Assembly (NCBI RefSeq): GCF_958295425.1
Contig: NC_081145.1
Coordinates: 496,001 to 560,000 of the forward strand
DNA length: 64,000 nucleotides
Direction: 5' to 3'
Source of the DNA: Solea solea
Lineage: Eukaryota > Chordata > Actinopteri > Pleuronectiformes > Soleidae
Each line of letters starts with the position of its first letter. Position 1 is the stretch's first letter. The position numbers and the translations under genes are program-made. The notes beneath the pieces are model-generated. The model searched no databases. It saw only the letters and a list, made by a program, of their open reading frames with translations, and had not been told where the DNA came from. Shown here in pieces: positions 34,813-45,997 of the stretch.

Positions 34813-35409
34813 AAGGTGACATCGAATGCTTGTATCACACATATATGTTAGTTATGGAGGTCTACTTACATATATTAACATGTTTTCATGATTAAAAACC
34901 TCCTAATCGCTGCAAACGAGCCGATCAAAATATCTCCTCACTGACGCTCTCGTCAGCCGCGCTGTTTCAGACCAAACAGTTGCTGTGATTGGCCAGCCAA
35001 CGAGAGCTTTCCTACTGTCCTGTGATTGGCCAGGTACCTGGAAGTGACGTAATAGATAGGCCAGCGCTCAGATACACAGCTCCCCCTCTGGCACGGTGGA
35101 TGCTCTGCATCTCAGCAGCTACAACGAGACTAGTTCTTCTTCTTCTTCTGTGGTTGAATGTACGCAACCGGATGTGCCCGGACTAGTGCCCGCACCAGGA
35201 GGCGCTACGGTGGTGAGGATTTCTGATGACGACATCAAATTAAGGAAGTGTCGATCCGCTTCGCAGAGCCCAGGAAAACAATACAACACTATTTTCTCAG
35301 CAGTGGCTGAACTGTTTGTTCTGAAACTTTAGGGTTTCATAAACGAGGTCATGACGCAGATACACACACAAACGCAGCGTTAATTGGAGCTTCCGGTCTA
35401 TGTCACCTT
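34813..35409. mobile_element. Non-autonomous DNA transposon with AAGGTGACAT ends
   Basis: The left end AAGGTGACATCGAATGCTT and the right end, whose reverse complement is AAGGTGACATAGACCGGAAG, form inverted termini. The interior includes a CTTCTTCTTCTTCT tract and the block shared with positions 1-88. No transposase is encoded. The superfamily is not resolved from the ends alone. Confidence 0.65.
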
Positions 35410-36230
35410 CAAAATAAAATTATTTATTTTAGATCATTATTTAATTAAATATTAATTCTGTGACATTTCATTGTCAGGAAATCTGAAGAGTGTTTTATTT
35501 TGAAGGTGATATCCGCCCGTTACGTGCGCAGCAGTTCCGACGTCGCTCTTCACTACGGCCAGTCGAGCGTATACTTTTTTCACACCGGAGAATTACACGG
35601 AGTTGCATGTCGTCTCATGTGTTTCAAGTTACGTTGTGCCTTTGGAAAGCATCGTCTGTAAGTTCCATGCCTGTCTAATGTCTGTCATAAAGACGCACGT
35701 GTGTGTGATTGTATAAATACTGTATTGTCATATTAGCTCTCTGTTTAACTTACCGGAAGTTAGCTCGTATCGCCGGTACTTGCCAGCTCATTTAAGGAGG
35801 AATGTGATTTTTTATGCCTCTCCCCTTCGGTGCTGGTATATCGACCTGTGTTGTGTTTGCACTGTTTAAATTTCCATGTGTAGGTCGAGTTTATGTGCAA
35901 TTTGTGATTCTGCATTATTTACATAGGCTTGTCTGTTTGTTTACATGCTGTTATGTGGTCTATCTTTGTGTGTGTGTGTGTGAAGTGATGATATGTAAAA
36001 TAATAATTCATTCACAATGTTTATTTGAACATTTCTGTTTCTGTGATATTTTATACAGTTTATACATACAGAAAAAAGAGAAAAGAAGGAAAGATGTTAA
36101 GTAACCCTCTGTGAATACGACTAAAGATTCTCAAAGATAAACACTGAACTCGTCATTCTTGGACTTAAAAGAATAGTAAAAAGGCGGCTTCACAGTCGGG
36201 CACCTCATCAACTGGAACAACAAACAATGA

Positions 36231-37760
36231 CGAACAGCATCGAAGCAGGTGGAGAAATTGGCAGTGATGAGAAAGTAGTCAGGGAGTGAGATCATGGACT
36301 CGACGCTGCCTCCCTGCATTCCACCACATCTGGAGGATCCAGTCTCTCCTCAACCAGCAAAGCTGCAATCAGGGCCCGTGCTAAGCTGGAGGCTGCATGC
36401 ACTTCCTACAGACATCTAGAAGCTCAATATCACAAGCCCAAATAGCAGCAGAGCTGTCAACATTGGAGCACGAAAAGGAGATAGCAGCAGCTTTGGCTGA
36501 AACCCAATTCCTCGAAGAAGCAGCTGAGCTTGAGAGTCGTGAAGGAAGTAGGAAGAGCACCTACAGGCTCAAAAACATCCATCCAGTACCCTAAGTATGA
36601 GCAACCTGAAAGGGGAATGAGAAACGTCAAAAGACAAATCTCTACCCACAAAACAGATGTTGACGCAAACTGCTGGACTTCTCAACTCAATCAGACTGTT
36701 CAAGTTACAAACCTGACGACATTGGGAAACAGTGTCCCATCCATCAAAAACCCCATCCTCTGAAGAAGTGCCAGGGTTTTCGAAGCAAGTCACTTGAAGA
36801 GCGCAAAGCCTTTCTGAAGGAGAATCAGAATCAGAATCAGAAGAGCTTTATTGCCAAGTACGATTTGCACATACAAGGAATTTGTTCTGGTGTCATTGGT
36901 GCATAACAAGCATACAAAATTTTAATATACACAGTATATAAATGTTTTTTTTAAAAGATGAAAAGAGCACTACAGAAAGAGCAGTACAGCTGGGCAGAAG
37001 TGAGTAACAGTGAAATATTCACCAGGTGCAAAAGTTCACAGTAATGACGTTAATGTAACGCATAAAAAAGATGTAATGATAATGTGACATGTAGAGGCAG
37101 AGGAGGAGTGTGAGGAGTCAGAGTGTCAGGGGGGGGCTGCGGGCCTTGTTGATAAGGCTAGTAGCAGACGGGAAAAAGCTGTTCTTGTGGCGTGAGGTTC
37201 TGGTCCTGATGGACCGCAGCCTCCTGCCAGAGGGGAGTGACTCAAAAAGTTTCTGACCGGGGTGGGAGGGATCAGCCATAATCTTTCCTGCACGCCTCAG
37301 AGTTCTGGAGGCGAACAGGTCCTGGAGAGATGGAAGATTGCAGCCAATCACCTTCTCTGCAGACCGTATGACACGCTGCAGTCTGCCCTTGTCCTTGGCC
37401 GTGGCAGCAGCGTACCAGATGGTGATGGAGGAGGTGAGGATGGACTCAATGATGGAGGAGTAGAAGTGCACCATCATTGTCTTTGGCAGGTTGAATTTCT
37501 TCAGCTGCCGCAGGAAGTACATCCTCTGCTGGGCTTTTTTGATGAGAGAGCTGATGTTCAGCTCCCACTTGAGGTCCTGGGAGATGATAGTTCCCAGGAA
37601 GCGAAAGGAACCCAAAAGGAAAGGAATGGGATCTGCTTCAAGTGTTGCTCCCCTACAATCCACCTGGCGAAGAACTGTAAGGCGGCTCTGAAATGCAGCG
37701 AATGTGATGTAGCCGCACTTCTCTGTGGGGCACAGAGAACAAGAACACCCCCTCACAGTA
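36231..37760 (+). pseudogene. BEL/Pao gag, interrupted by a LINE
   Basis: Gag starts near MTNSIEAGGEIGSDEKV and continues with SKAAIRARAKLEAAC in broken frames. It reaches KKCQGFRSKSLEERKAFLKE at about 36822, where a LINE enters. It resumes at about 37622 with NGICFKCCSPTIHLAKNC and CSECD, the zinc knuckles. The target is within the residues before the first knuckle. Confidence 0.75.
36823..37620 (-). mobile_element. CR1/Rex-like LINE, 5'-truncated, inside BEL gag
   Basis: On the - strand the 3' end is GGCAATAAAGCTCTTCTGATTC followed by TCTGAT repeats, in 20-base pieces: GGCAATAAAGCTCTT then (CTGATT)n. The coding part (37118-37620) is the RT C-terminus: FLGTIISQDLKWELNISSLI, KKAQQRMYFLRQLKKFNLPK, FYSSIIESILTSSITIWY and RTLRRAGKIM. 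It is about 800 bp long, a common truncated insertion. Confidence 0.8.
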
Positions 37761-37860
37761 TGGCGCGGAGGGTGAAGGGCCCGGGCCAGCAGTCACCTCT
37801 AGGTGTACAGAAGTCTGTGGCAGAGGGCAAAGCTTCCGGTCCTGTTCCAAGATCTGTCTG

Positions 37861-39366
37861 GTGATGGTTTATCCCAAAGCACAAGCAGACAGGGCCACAG
37901 ACGTCTACATCCTCCTGTATGATCAGAGCAACAGGTCTCTGGCGAGGTCTGAATTTTTTGACCTCTTCCAAATCAAGGGTTCACACTCACCTTACACTCT
38001 GCGGACATGCGCAGGAGTCACCAAGACATCCGGAAGAATTGCCACGGGGTTCATTGTGGAGTCCCTGGATGGTAAAACAAATGTGGTGCTGCCAACACTC
38101 ATAGAGTGCAACCACATGCCAGACGATCGGTCAGAAATCCCGACACCGGAGGTTGCGCAACCCCACAGCCACTTGAAGTCCATCACTCACATGATTCCTT
38201 GTCTGGACCCTGATGCCCAGATTCTGGTACTTCTAGAAACTGTGACTTCCTACCGCACCAGGGTGCTTGAAAATGGAAGGCCATCTCTCCTCACTCCATG
38301 TCCCAACCAAATTCAGGTCAAGACACGACAGCTCTGTCTTCGATGACTGCAACCTGGGCAGCACAATCTTCCAGAGCACAAAGGACAATGATCAAGTGGA
38401 GCTTTCCATCGAGGATCGAATGTTCCTGGAGTTCATGGATAGAGAGATGGTAATAGATGACACCAATAGCTGGGTGGCGCCCCTTCCATTCAGATCCCCT
38501 CGTCGACGGCTCCCAAACAAGGGAGCAAGGGAACAAGCAGACTAACCTCTCTCTGTCGCACACTTGAAAGAAAGCCGAAGATGAAGATGCAGAACATATT
38601 TAACCGCGACCAGGCCGAGTTGGCCCCACCACTAGAGGTGGGAGGTGAGTGCTGGTGCCTACCCAACTTTGGTGTCTATCACCCCCAGAAGCCGGATAAG
38701 ATCAGGGTTGTCTTCGAATCTAGCGCGCAACATCATGGCATCTCCCTGAATGACGTGCTACACACTGGCCCAGATCTGAATAACTGTTTTGCTGAATAAC
38801 TGACATCTTCACGTTCAGAGCAACGGCCACAGAGGCGTTCTAGCAGTGGTGAACAGCCTGTTCGACCCCTTTGGTTTCGTACCCTGTTTACCACCCAGAG
38901 GAAAGAACTCAATTTTTTCTCCGACGCTTCAGTGAAGGTCATCGCTACGGTACACTACCTCAAGGTGATTCACAGCAGTGGAGAATGTCATGTTGGTTTC
39001 TGCCTGGGAAAGGCGAAGCTGGCTCCTCCGTGCGCTCACACCATTCCGAGACTGGAGTTGGGCGCCACTGTGTTAGCTGTGGAAATGGCAGAGCTGGTAC
39101 AGAGAGAGCTAGACATTAACGTCGACGCAATGCAGTTCTACACAGACAGCATAGTTGCCCTGGGATACATATACAACCAGACCAGAACCTCGGCCCCTGG
39201 GCTGTCACCACAAGACGGACCCGTAGAGGTCACAAAGACCTTTCCTGGTCAGGACGGAAAGGTCAGGAAGGTAGAGCTCAAGGTCACAAGATCTGGATCC
39301 GCAAAGACCTTTCTGAGGCCTGTCTCGGAGACAGTCCTTCTCATGTCTGCTGAAGATATGGACTGA
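37861..39366 (+). pseudogene. BEL/Pao pol remnant (protease, RT edge, RNase H)
   Basis: The protease-like region has VYILLYDQSNRSLARSEFFD and TLRTCAGVTKTSGRIATGFI. RT pieces include NSWVAPLPFRSPRRRLPN, CWCLPNFGVYHPQKPDKIRV and SLNDVLHTGPDLNN. A deletion follows, removing the palm with its catalytic aspartates. The frame 38932-39366 has CAHTIPRLELGATVLAVEMA and MQFYTDSIVALGYI (RNase H), then the short pol tail. The integrase core is absent. Confidence 0.8.
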
Positions 39367-39516
39367 CTCATGATAAGTTCTGTTTTTGTCATGTATCTGG
39401 TATAGTGGTATAGTTATTATACCAGGTGGAGAGTGTGACGTTTTAGTGTCGGGAAATCTGAAGAGTGTTTTATTTTGAAGGTGATATCTGCCCGTTATGT
39501 GAGCAGCAGTTCCGAC

Positions 39517-40140
39517 GCCTGCGTGACGCCTGCATGACGCCTATGTGACGCCCGTCTGTCCATTGAAAGTGAATGAATGTCATCGCATAGACGTTGTACA
39601 TGCGTTTTTACTATAGTGTGCGTGTGTGTGTGTGTGCATGCATGTGTGGTTTACTTCACTATAATTAAGCATTTATTAACTTTCATAAAGAGCCTTCTTG
39701 TGAAGCGGGTCATGCTGAACAAAGGTGAAGTTTGCTTTATGACAGTTGAGTCATGATGATTCAGTGCTGGTGTTTTCATTAAACATCAGTTCATGTGAGT
39801 TCATGCTCAGTCAGTGAAATGTTATTTTTGACTGCAGCATATGAAAGTGTGACTTCTTTAAATAACAATTCAAATGTTTGTTTCCTCTTATTTTGTGAAG
39901 CAGTGACTTTCAGGTGAGAACGCGCTCCTCACCACTTCATTTGACTTTTCTTCATCCATGAAAGACTTCATGAGAAATGTTAATGACTTTACTCACTCAA
40001 GCTCACCCTCTTCATCGTGGCCCTCTTCATCGCCACCCTCTTCATCGTCAGCCTCCACCTTTTCTGAAACTCAAAGCTGTTCAACTCAGACTCAGAGAAG
40101 AGAGTCACTTTGAATTCTACTGCTGTTTTAATTAAAGAGT
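39517..40140. other. No gene recognised
   Basis: Unique sequence with a short GTGACGCCTGC repeat at 39519-39552 and a degenerate CCCTCTTCATCG repeat at 40008-40050. No coding region is supported. Confidence 0.35.
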
Positions 40141-40164
40141 GAAGAATGGCTGAAGCTCTTACAC

Positions 40165-40268
40165 TCCTCCTCCTCCTCCACCTGCTCCTCCTCCTCCTCA
40201 TGCTCATTCCTCCTGCTCCTCCTCCTCCTCCTCCTGCTCCTCCTTCTCCTCCGTCCTCCTCCTCCTGT
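40165..40268. repeat. CCT/TCC trinucleotide repeat
   Basis: Interrupted (CTC)n/(TCC)n for about 100 bp. The frames across it are artefacts. Confidence 0.92.
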
Positions 40269-40437
40269 CCTGAGGACGGAGATGCTGACATATGGCAGAG
40301 TGGAGCTTTTCATGATTGTCACTCTATTCCAGGGATTAGGGAGGCCACACACACACATTTACAACCTTCAGTTTCCTGTTGGATAAAGACGTGAATGTGT
40401 GACACAGATCGTAGATTTTAAGTAGCTTAATTTCCTA

Positions 40438-40660
40438 ACACAGAGAAAATGAGTGATTTTCACATCACACACACACACGCACACGATTCACTGCTGCCTC
40501 CATCACTAAGTTCAAATGTCTTATTTTGTATTATTCAGGATTTGAAATCCTTCCTTCAGATTTATTTCAGAGACACAAAGTGACCACACGAAGCAGCCAA
40601 GGACCAGCAGCTAAAAGTTTTCTCTCTGGGGTTTAGTGTGGGAGAGTGAGTTTCTTGTCA
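40438..40660. mobile_element. MITE-like family copy B
   Basis: Same body as copy A (CACTGCTGCCTCCATCACTA, GACACAAAGTGACCACACGA, GGACCAGCAGCTAAAA) and ends in GTGTGGGAGAGTGAG. The left TIR is shortened, and a CA tract has grown near it. Confidence 0.7.
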
Positions 40661-40755
40661 GACCTATTGTTGTGAGCAGAACTCACCGCTCCAATGTCCA
40701 CACGTCTACAAACACACACACAGAAAAAAGAGAAAGCTTTCATTTCCTGTTTGAA

Positions 40756-40756
<1 letters not shown>

Positions 40757-40787
<31 letters not shown>

Positions 40788-40896
40788 ATATTGTGGTTGA
40801 GATGCCCAGCATGAGTCTAATTCTCTTTACTTCCGATTTCAGCTTTGTCTGTTCATTTCAAGTGGACTAAAGTCAGCAGCCACACACATACTCACG

Positions 40897-40927
<31 letters not shown>

Positions 40928-40972
40928 ACACACACACACACGCACGCACACACACACACACACACACAGAAT
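40757..40972. repeat. CA microsatellites
   Basis: (CA)n at 40757-40787 and a compound CACACGCAC/CTCACA tract at 40880-40970. Confidence 0.95.
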
Positions 40973-41059
40973 AAAGGAACAGTCAGGAGGATCCACATTT
41001 CTTCCATATCAGGATTCCTTTGAAAAGTGTGAGCTGCAGCTGAATGAGAATTTTCATTG

Positions 41060-41410
41060 AAGACTGACAGAGAGACAGAGAGTGTGAGAGAGAGACAGAG
41101 AGTGAGAGAGAGATAGACTCTGTATTCACAACTCATAAAAGTGTTTATACAGATATTGTACATATTGTATATAGTGTGTGAATAAGAGTGTATGAACAAT
41201 GTTGATAAATATGCTTTGGCAATGTAAGATCTACGTTACCATGCCAATAAAGACCTTTTTGAATTTGAATTTGAATTTGAATTTGAAATTGAGAGACAGA
41301 CAGAGTGAGAAAGAGAGAGTGTGAGAGAGGGAGACAGGGAGAGAGAGACACAGAGAGAGAGAGAGAGCGAGACACAGAGAGTGAGAGAGCGACAGGGAGA
41401 GAGAGAGAGG
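41060..41410. repeat. GAGA-rich tracts flanking a LINE 3' end
   Basis: Imperfect (GAGAGACA)n at 41066-41116 and 41290-41410. Between them, 41140-41290 is a LINE 3' end: ATGCCAATAAAGACCTTTTT followed by (GAATTT)n. Confidence 0.75.
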
Positions 41411-41468
41411 TTTGGTTTTCAAAATCTCTTTATTAAACAATTAAACTAAGAAAATTATTTCCAGTCCC

Positions 41469-42720
41469 TCAACATTTTGAGGAGTAAAGAAAAAGAGGAG
41501 AAATCAAATGTTTACAACTAACCACACAACAAAGAACTTCCCCAACAGCCCAGGATTGACTGAAGGTTTTCAGATCGTCCATCATTTTATAATATGTGTG
41601 TTCCACCCACAGTCTGGCTTTCAGCAGTCCTTTTAGAACCTCCACAGGTACACTGACTGTATTCTGGAGCCGGTTCTTGTGTGATAACCAGATGTAGTTG
41701 ATTAAAGTATGCACAGTCTTTTGGGCCAAAAATAAACAAAGAGAGAACTTCTCCAAGCCCATGAAACCAACCTTTCAACAGATCAAACAGAGGTGTCAGT
41801 CTCTAATGAACAATGAACAAAAAGATAAATCGTCTCACTCTGCAAACAGAAAATACCCCCTCCCCTATATCAGGATCAAGGTGTGCTCTGTATCTGTTTG
41901 TGGCTATTGCGCCATGCACAATCCTCCACTGGAGGTCTGCTGTCCACTTTTTAACAGGTAGCTTGCACAGTGACCGCCAGCTGCCTGTTGGGGAAGCTTC
42001 TGGGCCAAAAACCTCAGGCCACCTCGACTCCTGTACCCCTGCCAGAGAGTTCAGGTGCAGTGTTTAGACGCAGGTTTGGTATAGCGTTTTTTTGCCAGTA
42101 GTTTCAAAGTTGTCCTGATGTGAGGTGGTGAAAGACAGCAGCTGTCCAAAGTGACTTCTGAGTGGAGAGCTGCTTTCTCTCCTTTGTTGAGCTGTGGAAG
42201 CCCCTCAAGAAGCTCGTTACGGCGCTCAGTGTTACAAACTTCTGCCCCAAAAAGGTTGGAATAGAAGTCTATTGCATGGCTTCTCATTTCGGCTGGGAGC
42301 TGAAGGCAGGTCATTTGTTTCCTTTGGGCAACAGATCTTTCAAGGTTAAGTAGTAGTAGGAGCATCCGTGTCTTTAAGCATCAGGAATCTGGATCTAACC
42401 AGAACTCCCTTTACTCTCTCCTGCAGGATGGTTTAATTGTAAATCATCTTCTACTTTTTTAATGTTGTTTTCTAGTTTGAGGACAAGAAGAACTTTCTCA
42501 ATTTCCAATGTTGCCAAAAAAGCTCAAAGGAGCCTGTTGTTAAATGACCAGTGTGACTTTACACTTACTCCTGGTGAACTGACTATGACTGAAGTGACGA
42601 GATGGTGGTCAGTGAAACCAACCGGGCTTATTGTGCTGTAAGTGAGTCTGGGACAGAGATTTCTAGAGATAAGGATCAAATCTAGCCTGGCAGTGCTCAC
42701 CCTGCACCGTGTGGCATAAA
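41469..42720 (-). pseudogene. Tx1 LINE ORF2 linker and C-terminal pieces, copy B
   Basis: ARLDLILISRN resumes the endonuclease (near 42700), followed by AIDFYSNLFGAEVCN and SPPHIRTTLKLLAKKR (42051-42365). The next piece is GLEKFSLCLFLAQKTVHTLI and LSHKNRLQNTVSVPVEVLKG (41469-41778), the end of ORF2. The RT palm between them is deleted. Confidence 0.7.
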
Positions 42721-42739
42721 CACTGGCACGCTGGCACCT

Positions 42740-43621
42740 CAGTGTTCCTCACTTTATGTGTGTCCTGATGTCATGGTTTAAGTGACAGCTCCCGCCGCGG
42801 CGCTGTAGTCGCGGTCCTGCCCATGTTCCCACTCCACTGCATCATGAACATCTGTGTGCAAAAATGTCAAATTCAGATCTCAATGAAGTTCTGACCACGG
42901 TTTGGAAGATGATTAAGTTGTGTCCCTGGTGGAGGAGCTGCCTCTACACTCAGCAGTGAGAAAGTTCTGGAGCCATTTGTCAGCTGGGTTTATGCTATCA
43001 AGGTCTTTCTAGCTGAAAAGGGCCAAACGTATCAAGAACTGGACGAGAAGTGGATTGTGGCGGACATTACGGGACACCTGAACGGGCTCAATCTCAGACT
43101 GCAAGGTGCAGGACAAACTGTTTTGGACATGTTTGAGACATGGACAGCTTTTGTTGTTAAGCTGGCAGTATTCTCAGGTGACATTTTCACCTCCGCTGTC
43201 CTCCCAGCGCAACATCAGCACCGCTGAAATAACCACGTACATGCGTGAGCTGGGGCTTCACAGCGCCATTTGTATGCAATGTGGACTTTACAAGGGTACG
43301 GACCAATGTTCTCTTCTTGATCAAGCCCGACAGCTTTGATGGACATTTATTATTATTATTATTATTGTTGTTATTATTATTATTATTAGTATTATTAGTA
43401 TAAGTATTAGTATTATTAATATTAATATTGTTATTACTATTATTATTATTATCATTAGTAATAAGCTTGAGCACTGAGATGCGCTCTATGAATGGAATAC
43501 AATTCCAAGTATATTGGAAATGTTGTATTTAATTTAACTAAGTGTTATTGTTGATAAAGGCACAGAAATGAGAAGAACATTTCAAACTGACACTCCATGT
43601 CACAAAGGTTGCCGACCCCTG
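42740..43621 (+). mobile_element. hAT transposon remnant (ZBED5/GTF2IRD2-type transposase)
   Basis: Around 43000-43200 the + strand reads FLAEKGQTYQELDEKWIVAD followed by ITGHLNGLNLRLQGAGQTVL and DMFETWTAFVVKL. This is the conserved middle of hAT transposases related to GTF2IRD2/ZBED5. The right end GGTTGCCGACCCCTG at 43621 equals the inverted end of hAT elements with CAGGGGTCGGCAACC. The left end is missing. A TTA/TAT microsatellite (43346-43470) sits inside. Confidence 0.7.
43346..43470. repeat. TTA trinucleotide repeat
   Basis: Interrupted (ATT)n of about 40 units within the hAT remnant. Confidence 0.93.
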
Positions 43622-44174
43622 GTCTGGACTGAGGATGTTTAATCCTCCATGAGTCTAGTAGGTCCAGCTGTGACATTGTACTTTTAAGGGTTTGGGAGGA
43701 TAGTGGGTCCTGCATTGACTCACTTGTCCTGTCTACAGTGAAATCAGCAGTACAGTTAAAGTGTCCACCAATGAATAAATTGTCCTGATTGTTTATTAGA
43801 AGGTTGAAAAATGTGACTCTTTCTGCTCCTTGATTTGGGGCATAAATGTTAACGAAGCAGAAAAGAGATTCTTCTATCGCTGCTCTAACAATGAACAGCC
43901 GGCCTTTAACAACTTCAGTAGAGGAAATGATGTTAGCTTTTGTAGTTGCCTTAAACAGGACAGCTACACCTGCACTGCAGTTGGAGCCATGGCTGAGAGC
44001 ATGGGGGCCGTCCCACCATAAACCCCAGTCTACTTCATCCACTGCATTAATGTGTGTTTCTTGTAGAAAGAGAACATCTATTTGTTTTTGTGAGGATATT
44101 TCTTTTAATAGACCCCTTTTTTGCTTGTCCCTCCCACCATTGATGTTTATTGACCCTATTTTTAGTCTCCCCAT
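43622..44174 (-). pseudogene. Tx1 LINE ORF2 endonuclease, copy B
   Basis: MGRLKIGSININGGRDKQKR starts ORF2. VLFLQETHIN carries the catalytic Glu, and CFVNIYAPNQG and DNLFIGGHFNCT follow (usual GGDFNC, with Asp changed to His, so probably inactive). It runs to LDSWRIKHPQSR, where the hAT insertion breaks it. Confidence 0.82.
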
Positions 44175-44683
44175 GGAGAAGTCAAAGGAAAAAAGACAGA
44201 ATCCAGAGACAGTAATCAGAAAGAACCACCATGTGCTGCATGATCATGACGTACTTCTTTAACTTTCTTACAGTTTTACCTTTTCTTAGCGTTGTGATGT
44301 GTTTTTTTAGGTGGAAAGGTTTCGAAATAGTTATTTACTTTGACTGATTTTGCAAATGACTCATCTAAGAAGTTATTTATTTCCTCCAGGGAGTAGTAAG
44401 TGTTTCTCAGTCTCTGGATACTGATCCAGCAGTGGAGACACTGTCTAACTCTGAGTCATACTCCATTTCTTCTCCTGACACCTGGCTGTTGAGCAGACCC
44501 TGTCCCTCACTGGAGGTTTCAGGGTCAGGGTCACAGGAAGCAACTTCCTCATTTACATCGGTCTGATTATTCTGTTCATTATTTACAGGCTGAGAGTTGC
44601 ATATGTTATTACCAGTCTCAGATAAATGTGATTTCTTGGCCTGACTCTCTCCCTCTATATTACTTTTTACCGACTGAGAGTCT

Positions 44684-45461
44684 TCAGTACTGACTGTTAC
44701 ACACTATTCTCCTCTTCCTCTGCCGCGGAAGCACCTGCCGGACCTCCAGCTGCCTCAGCGTGAGCGGAAGACCCCGCCGCGGCTTCAGCAGCAGCAGAGC
44801 ACCTCGCCGCATCAGCGTTTGCCGAGCGCTTAGTCGCTCCGGCGCTAACCGAGCCACAACAGTGCTGCCCGCTGCAGTCTCCGCATCAGCAGAACCAGCT
44901 GCTGTTTCCGAACGGACGGTGTCCACCGTAGTCCCCAGACCAGCGGAGTCACCTGCCGCCGCACCGTCAGAGCGCTGCTTATGCGGACAGGCGACCCGCT
45001 TGTCTCCACACTTGAAACACTTCATGTTCCCTGAACTCGGCCCAAACTCAGATTTTGTGTCGGTGAAGTCAGGAACATAAAAGCCTGTCAGGGCAGTGAC
45101 AGGACACGCTTCAGCTTCGGGCGAATTTCCCGAACCTACGGAGCTCGTTTGGTATAAACGGCGGAACACCGGACACAGTTATCCCTGTCGAGGGAACTGA
45201 CAGCAGGGAAACTTGCACAAACATTTCTTTAATGAACATTCCGTGTTCAATCAACTCATAAACTTTCTGTTCGCTCTTTAGAAACACCACGACTGCTTTG
45301 TTCATAAATGACGTAAAACATAACTGGTCATGTCCTACCTGTTCTCCAACAGCCAACAGAACCTCCTCCACTGTACTGTCGTTATCCGGCGGGACAATCC
45401 TCACTCCCTGCCGGTTTTGACGGAGGCAGCATCTCGGAGGACGCCATTCCTCCAGGGACAA
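44684..45461 (-). pseudogene. Tx1 LINE ORF1, copy B
   Basis: It begins with EEWRPPRCCLRQNRQGVRI, continues CFTSFMNKAVVVFLKSEQ and SVPSTGITVSGVPPFIPN, then after a frameshift near 45120 LTGFYVPDFTDTKSE and a knuckle CFKCGDKRVACPH. It is followed by a long Ala/Arg-rich tail. The domain order is the same as copy A. Confidence 0.8.
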
Positions 45462-45499
45462 ACCCCAGTCCCCTGATTAACACCCAATTCCTTGTGGAA

Positions 45500-45997
45500 A
45501 AAAAAGTGGCTACCTGGATTTAACTAAGCAAATAGGTAAGGGGTTGCTGCAGTTGGTCAGGTCTAGGTTCAGCAACATCATGTGCCCAAAGAATGAGGTC
45601 AGCTGACTACCTGAATATAATGAATGACCAGATTATTCCATCAATGCATTTGTTTCTTCCCTGATGACATGGGCATATTCCAAGATGACAATGATTCATC
45701 AGGCTCACATTGTGAAAGAGTGGTTCAGGGAGCATGAGACATCAGTTTCACCACAGAGTCCAGACTTTAACCCCATTGAGAATCTTTGGGGTGTGCTGGA
45801 GAAGGCTTTGCTCAGTGGTCTGATTCTCCCATCATCAATACAAGATCTTGGTGAAAAATGAATGCAACACTGAACAGAAATAAATCTTGTGACATTGCAG
45901 TAGCTTATGGAAACAATGCCACAGTGAATGAGTGAGTAATCAAAGCTGAAGGCGCTCCAACCATGTGACCCTTCTTTTTAGGTGGGGCCAGGCAGTG
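45500..45997 (+). mobile_element. Tc1-like transposon 3' part
   Basis: The transposase C-terminal region reads [18 protein letters not shown], which includes the DxxPIENLW motif with the third acidic-triad region. The right end GGTGGGGCCAGGCAGTG is followed by TA, the Tc1 target. The 5' half and the left inverted repeat are absent. Confidence 0.75.

Larger units (their letters stand above)
35459..39516 (+). mobile_element. BEL/Pao LTR retrotransposon, second copy, decayed
   Basis: The 5' LTR starts TGTGACATTTCATTGTCAGG at 35459, and a related start TGTGACGTTTTAGTGTCGGG is at 39434, after a purine-rich AGGTGGAGAG. Only about 80 bp of the 3' LTR remains. Between them lie gag (36230-36820 and 37620-37760), protease (37860-38250), RT (38370-38800), RNase H (38900-39180) and the pol end (39190-39366). 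Many frameshifts and large deletions remove the RT active site and the integrase. Confidence 0.82.
41411..45475 (-). mobile_element. Tx1-clade LINE, copy B, with nested hAT remnant
   Basis: From the - strand 5' end: ORF1 (44684-45461), ORF2 endonuclease (43622-44174), the linker with ARLDLILISRNLSQTHLQHN (about 42610-42720), a middle piece (42051-42365) and the C-terminal piece with a 3' end carrying AATAAA (41430s). Deletions remove the RT catalytic core. An inserted hAT fragment splits the endonuclease from the linker. Of the three Tx1 pieces in this window this one is the most complete. Confidence 0.82.
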
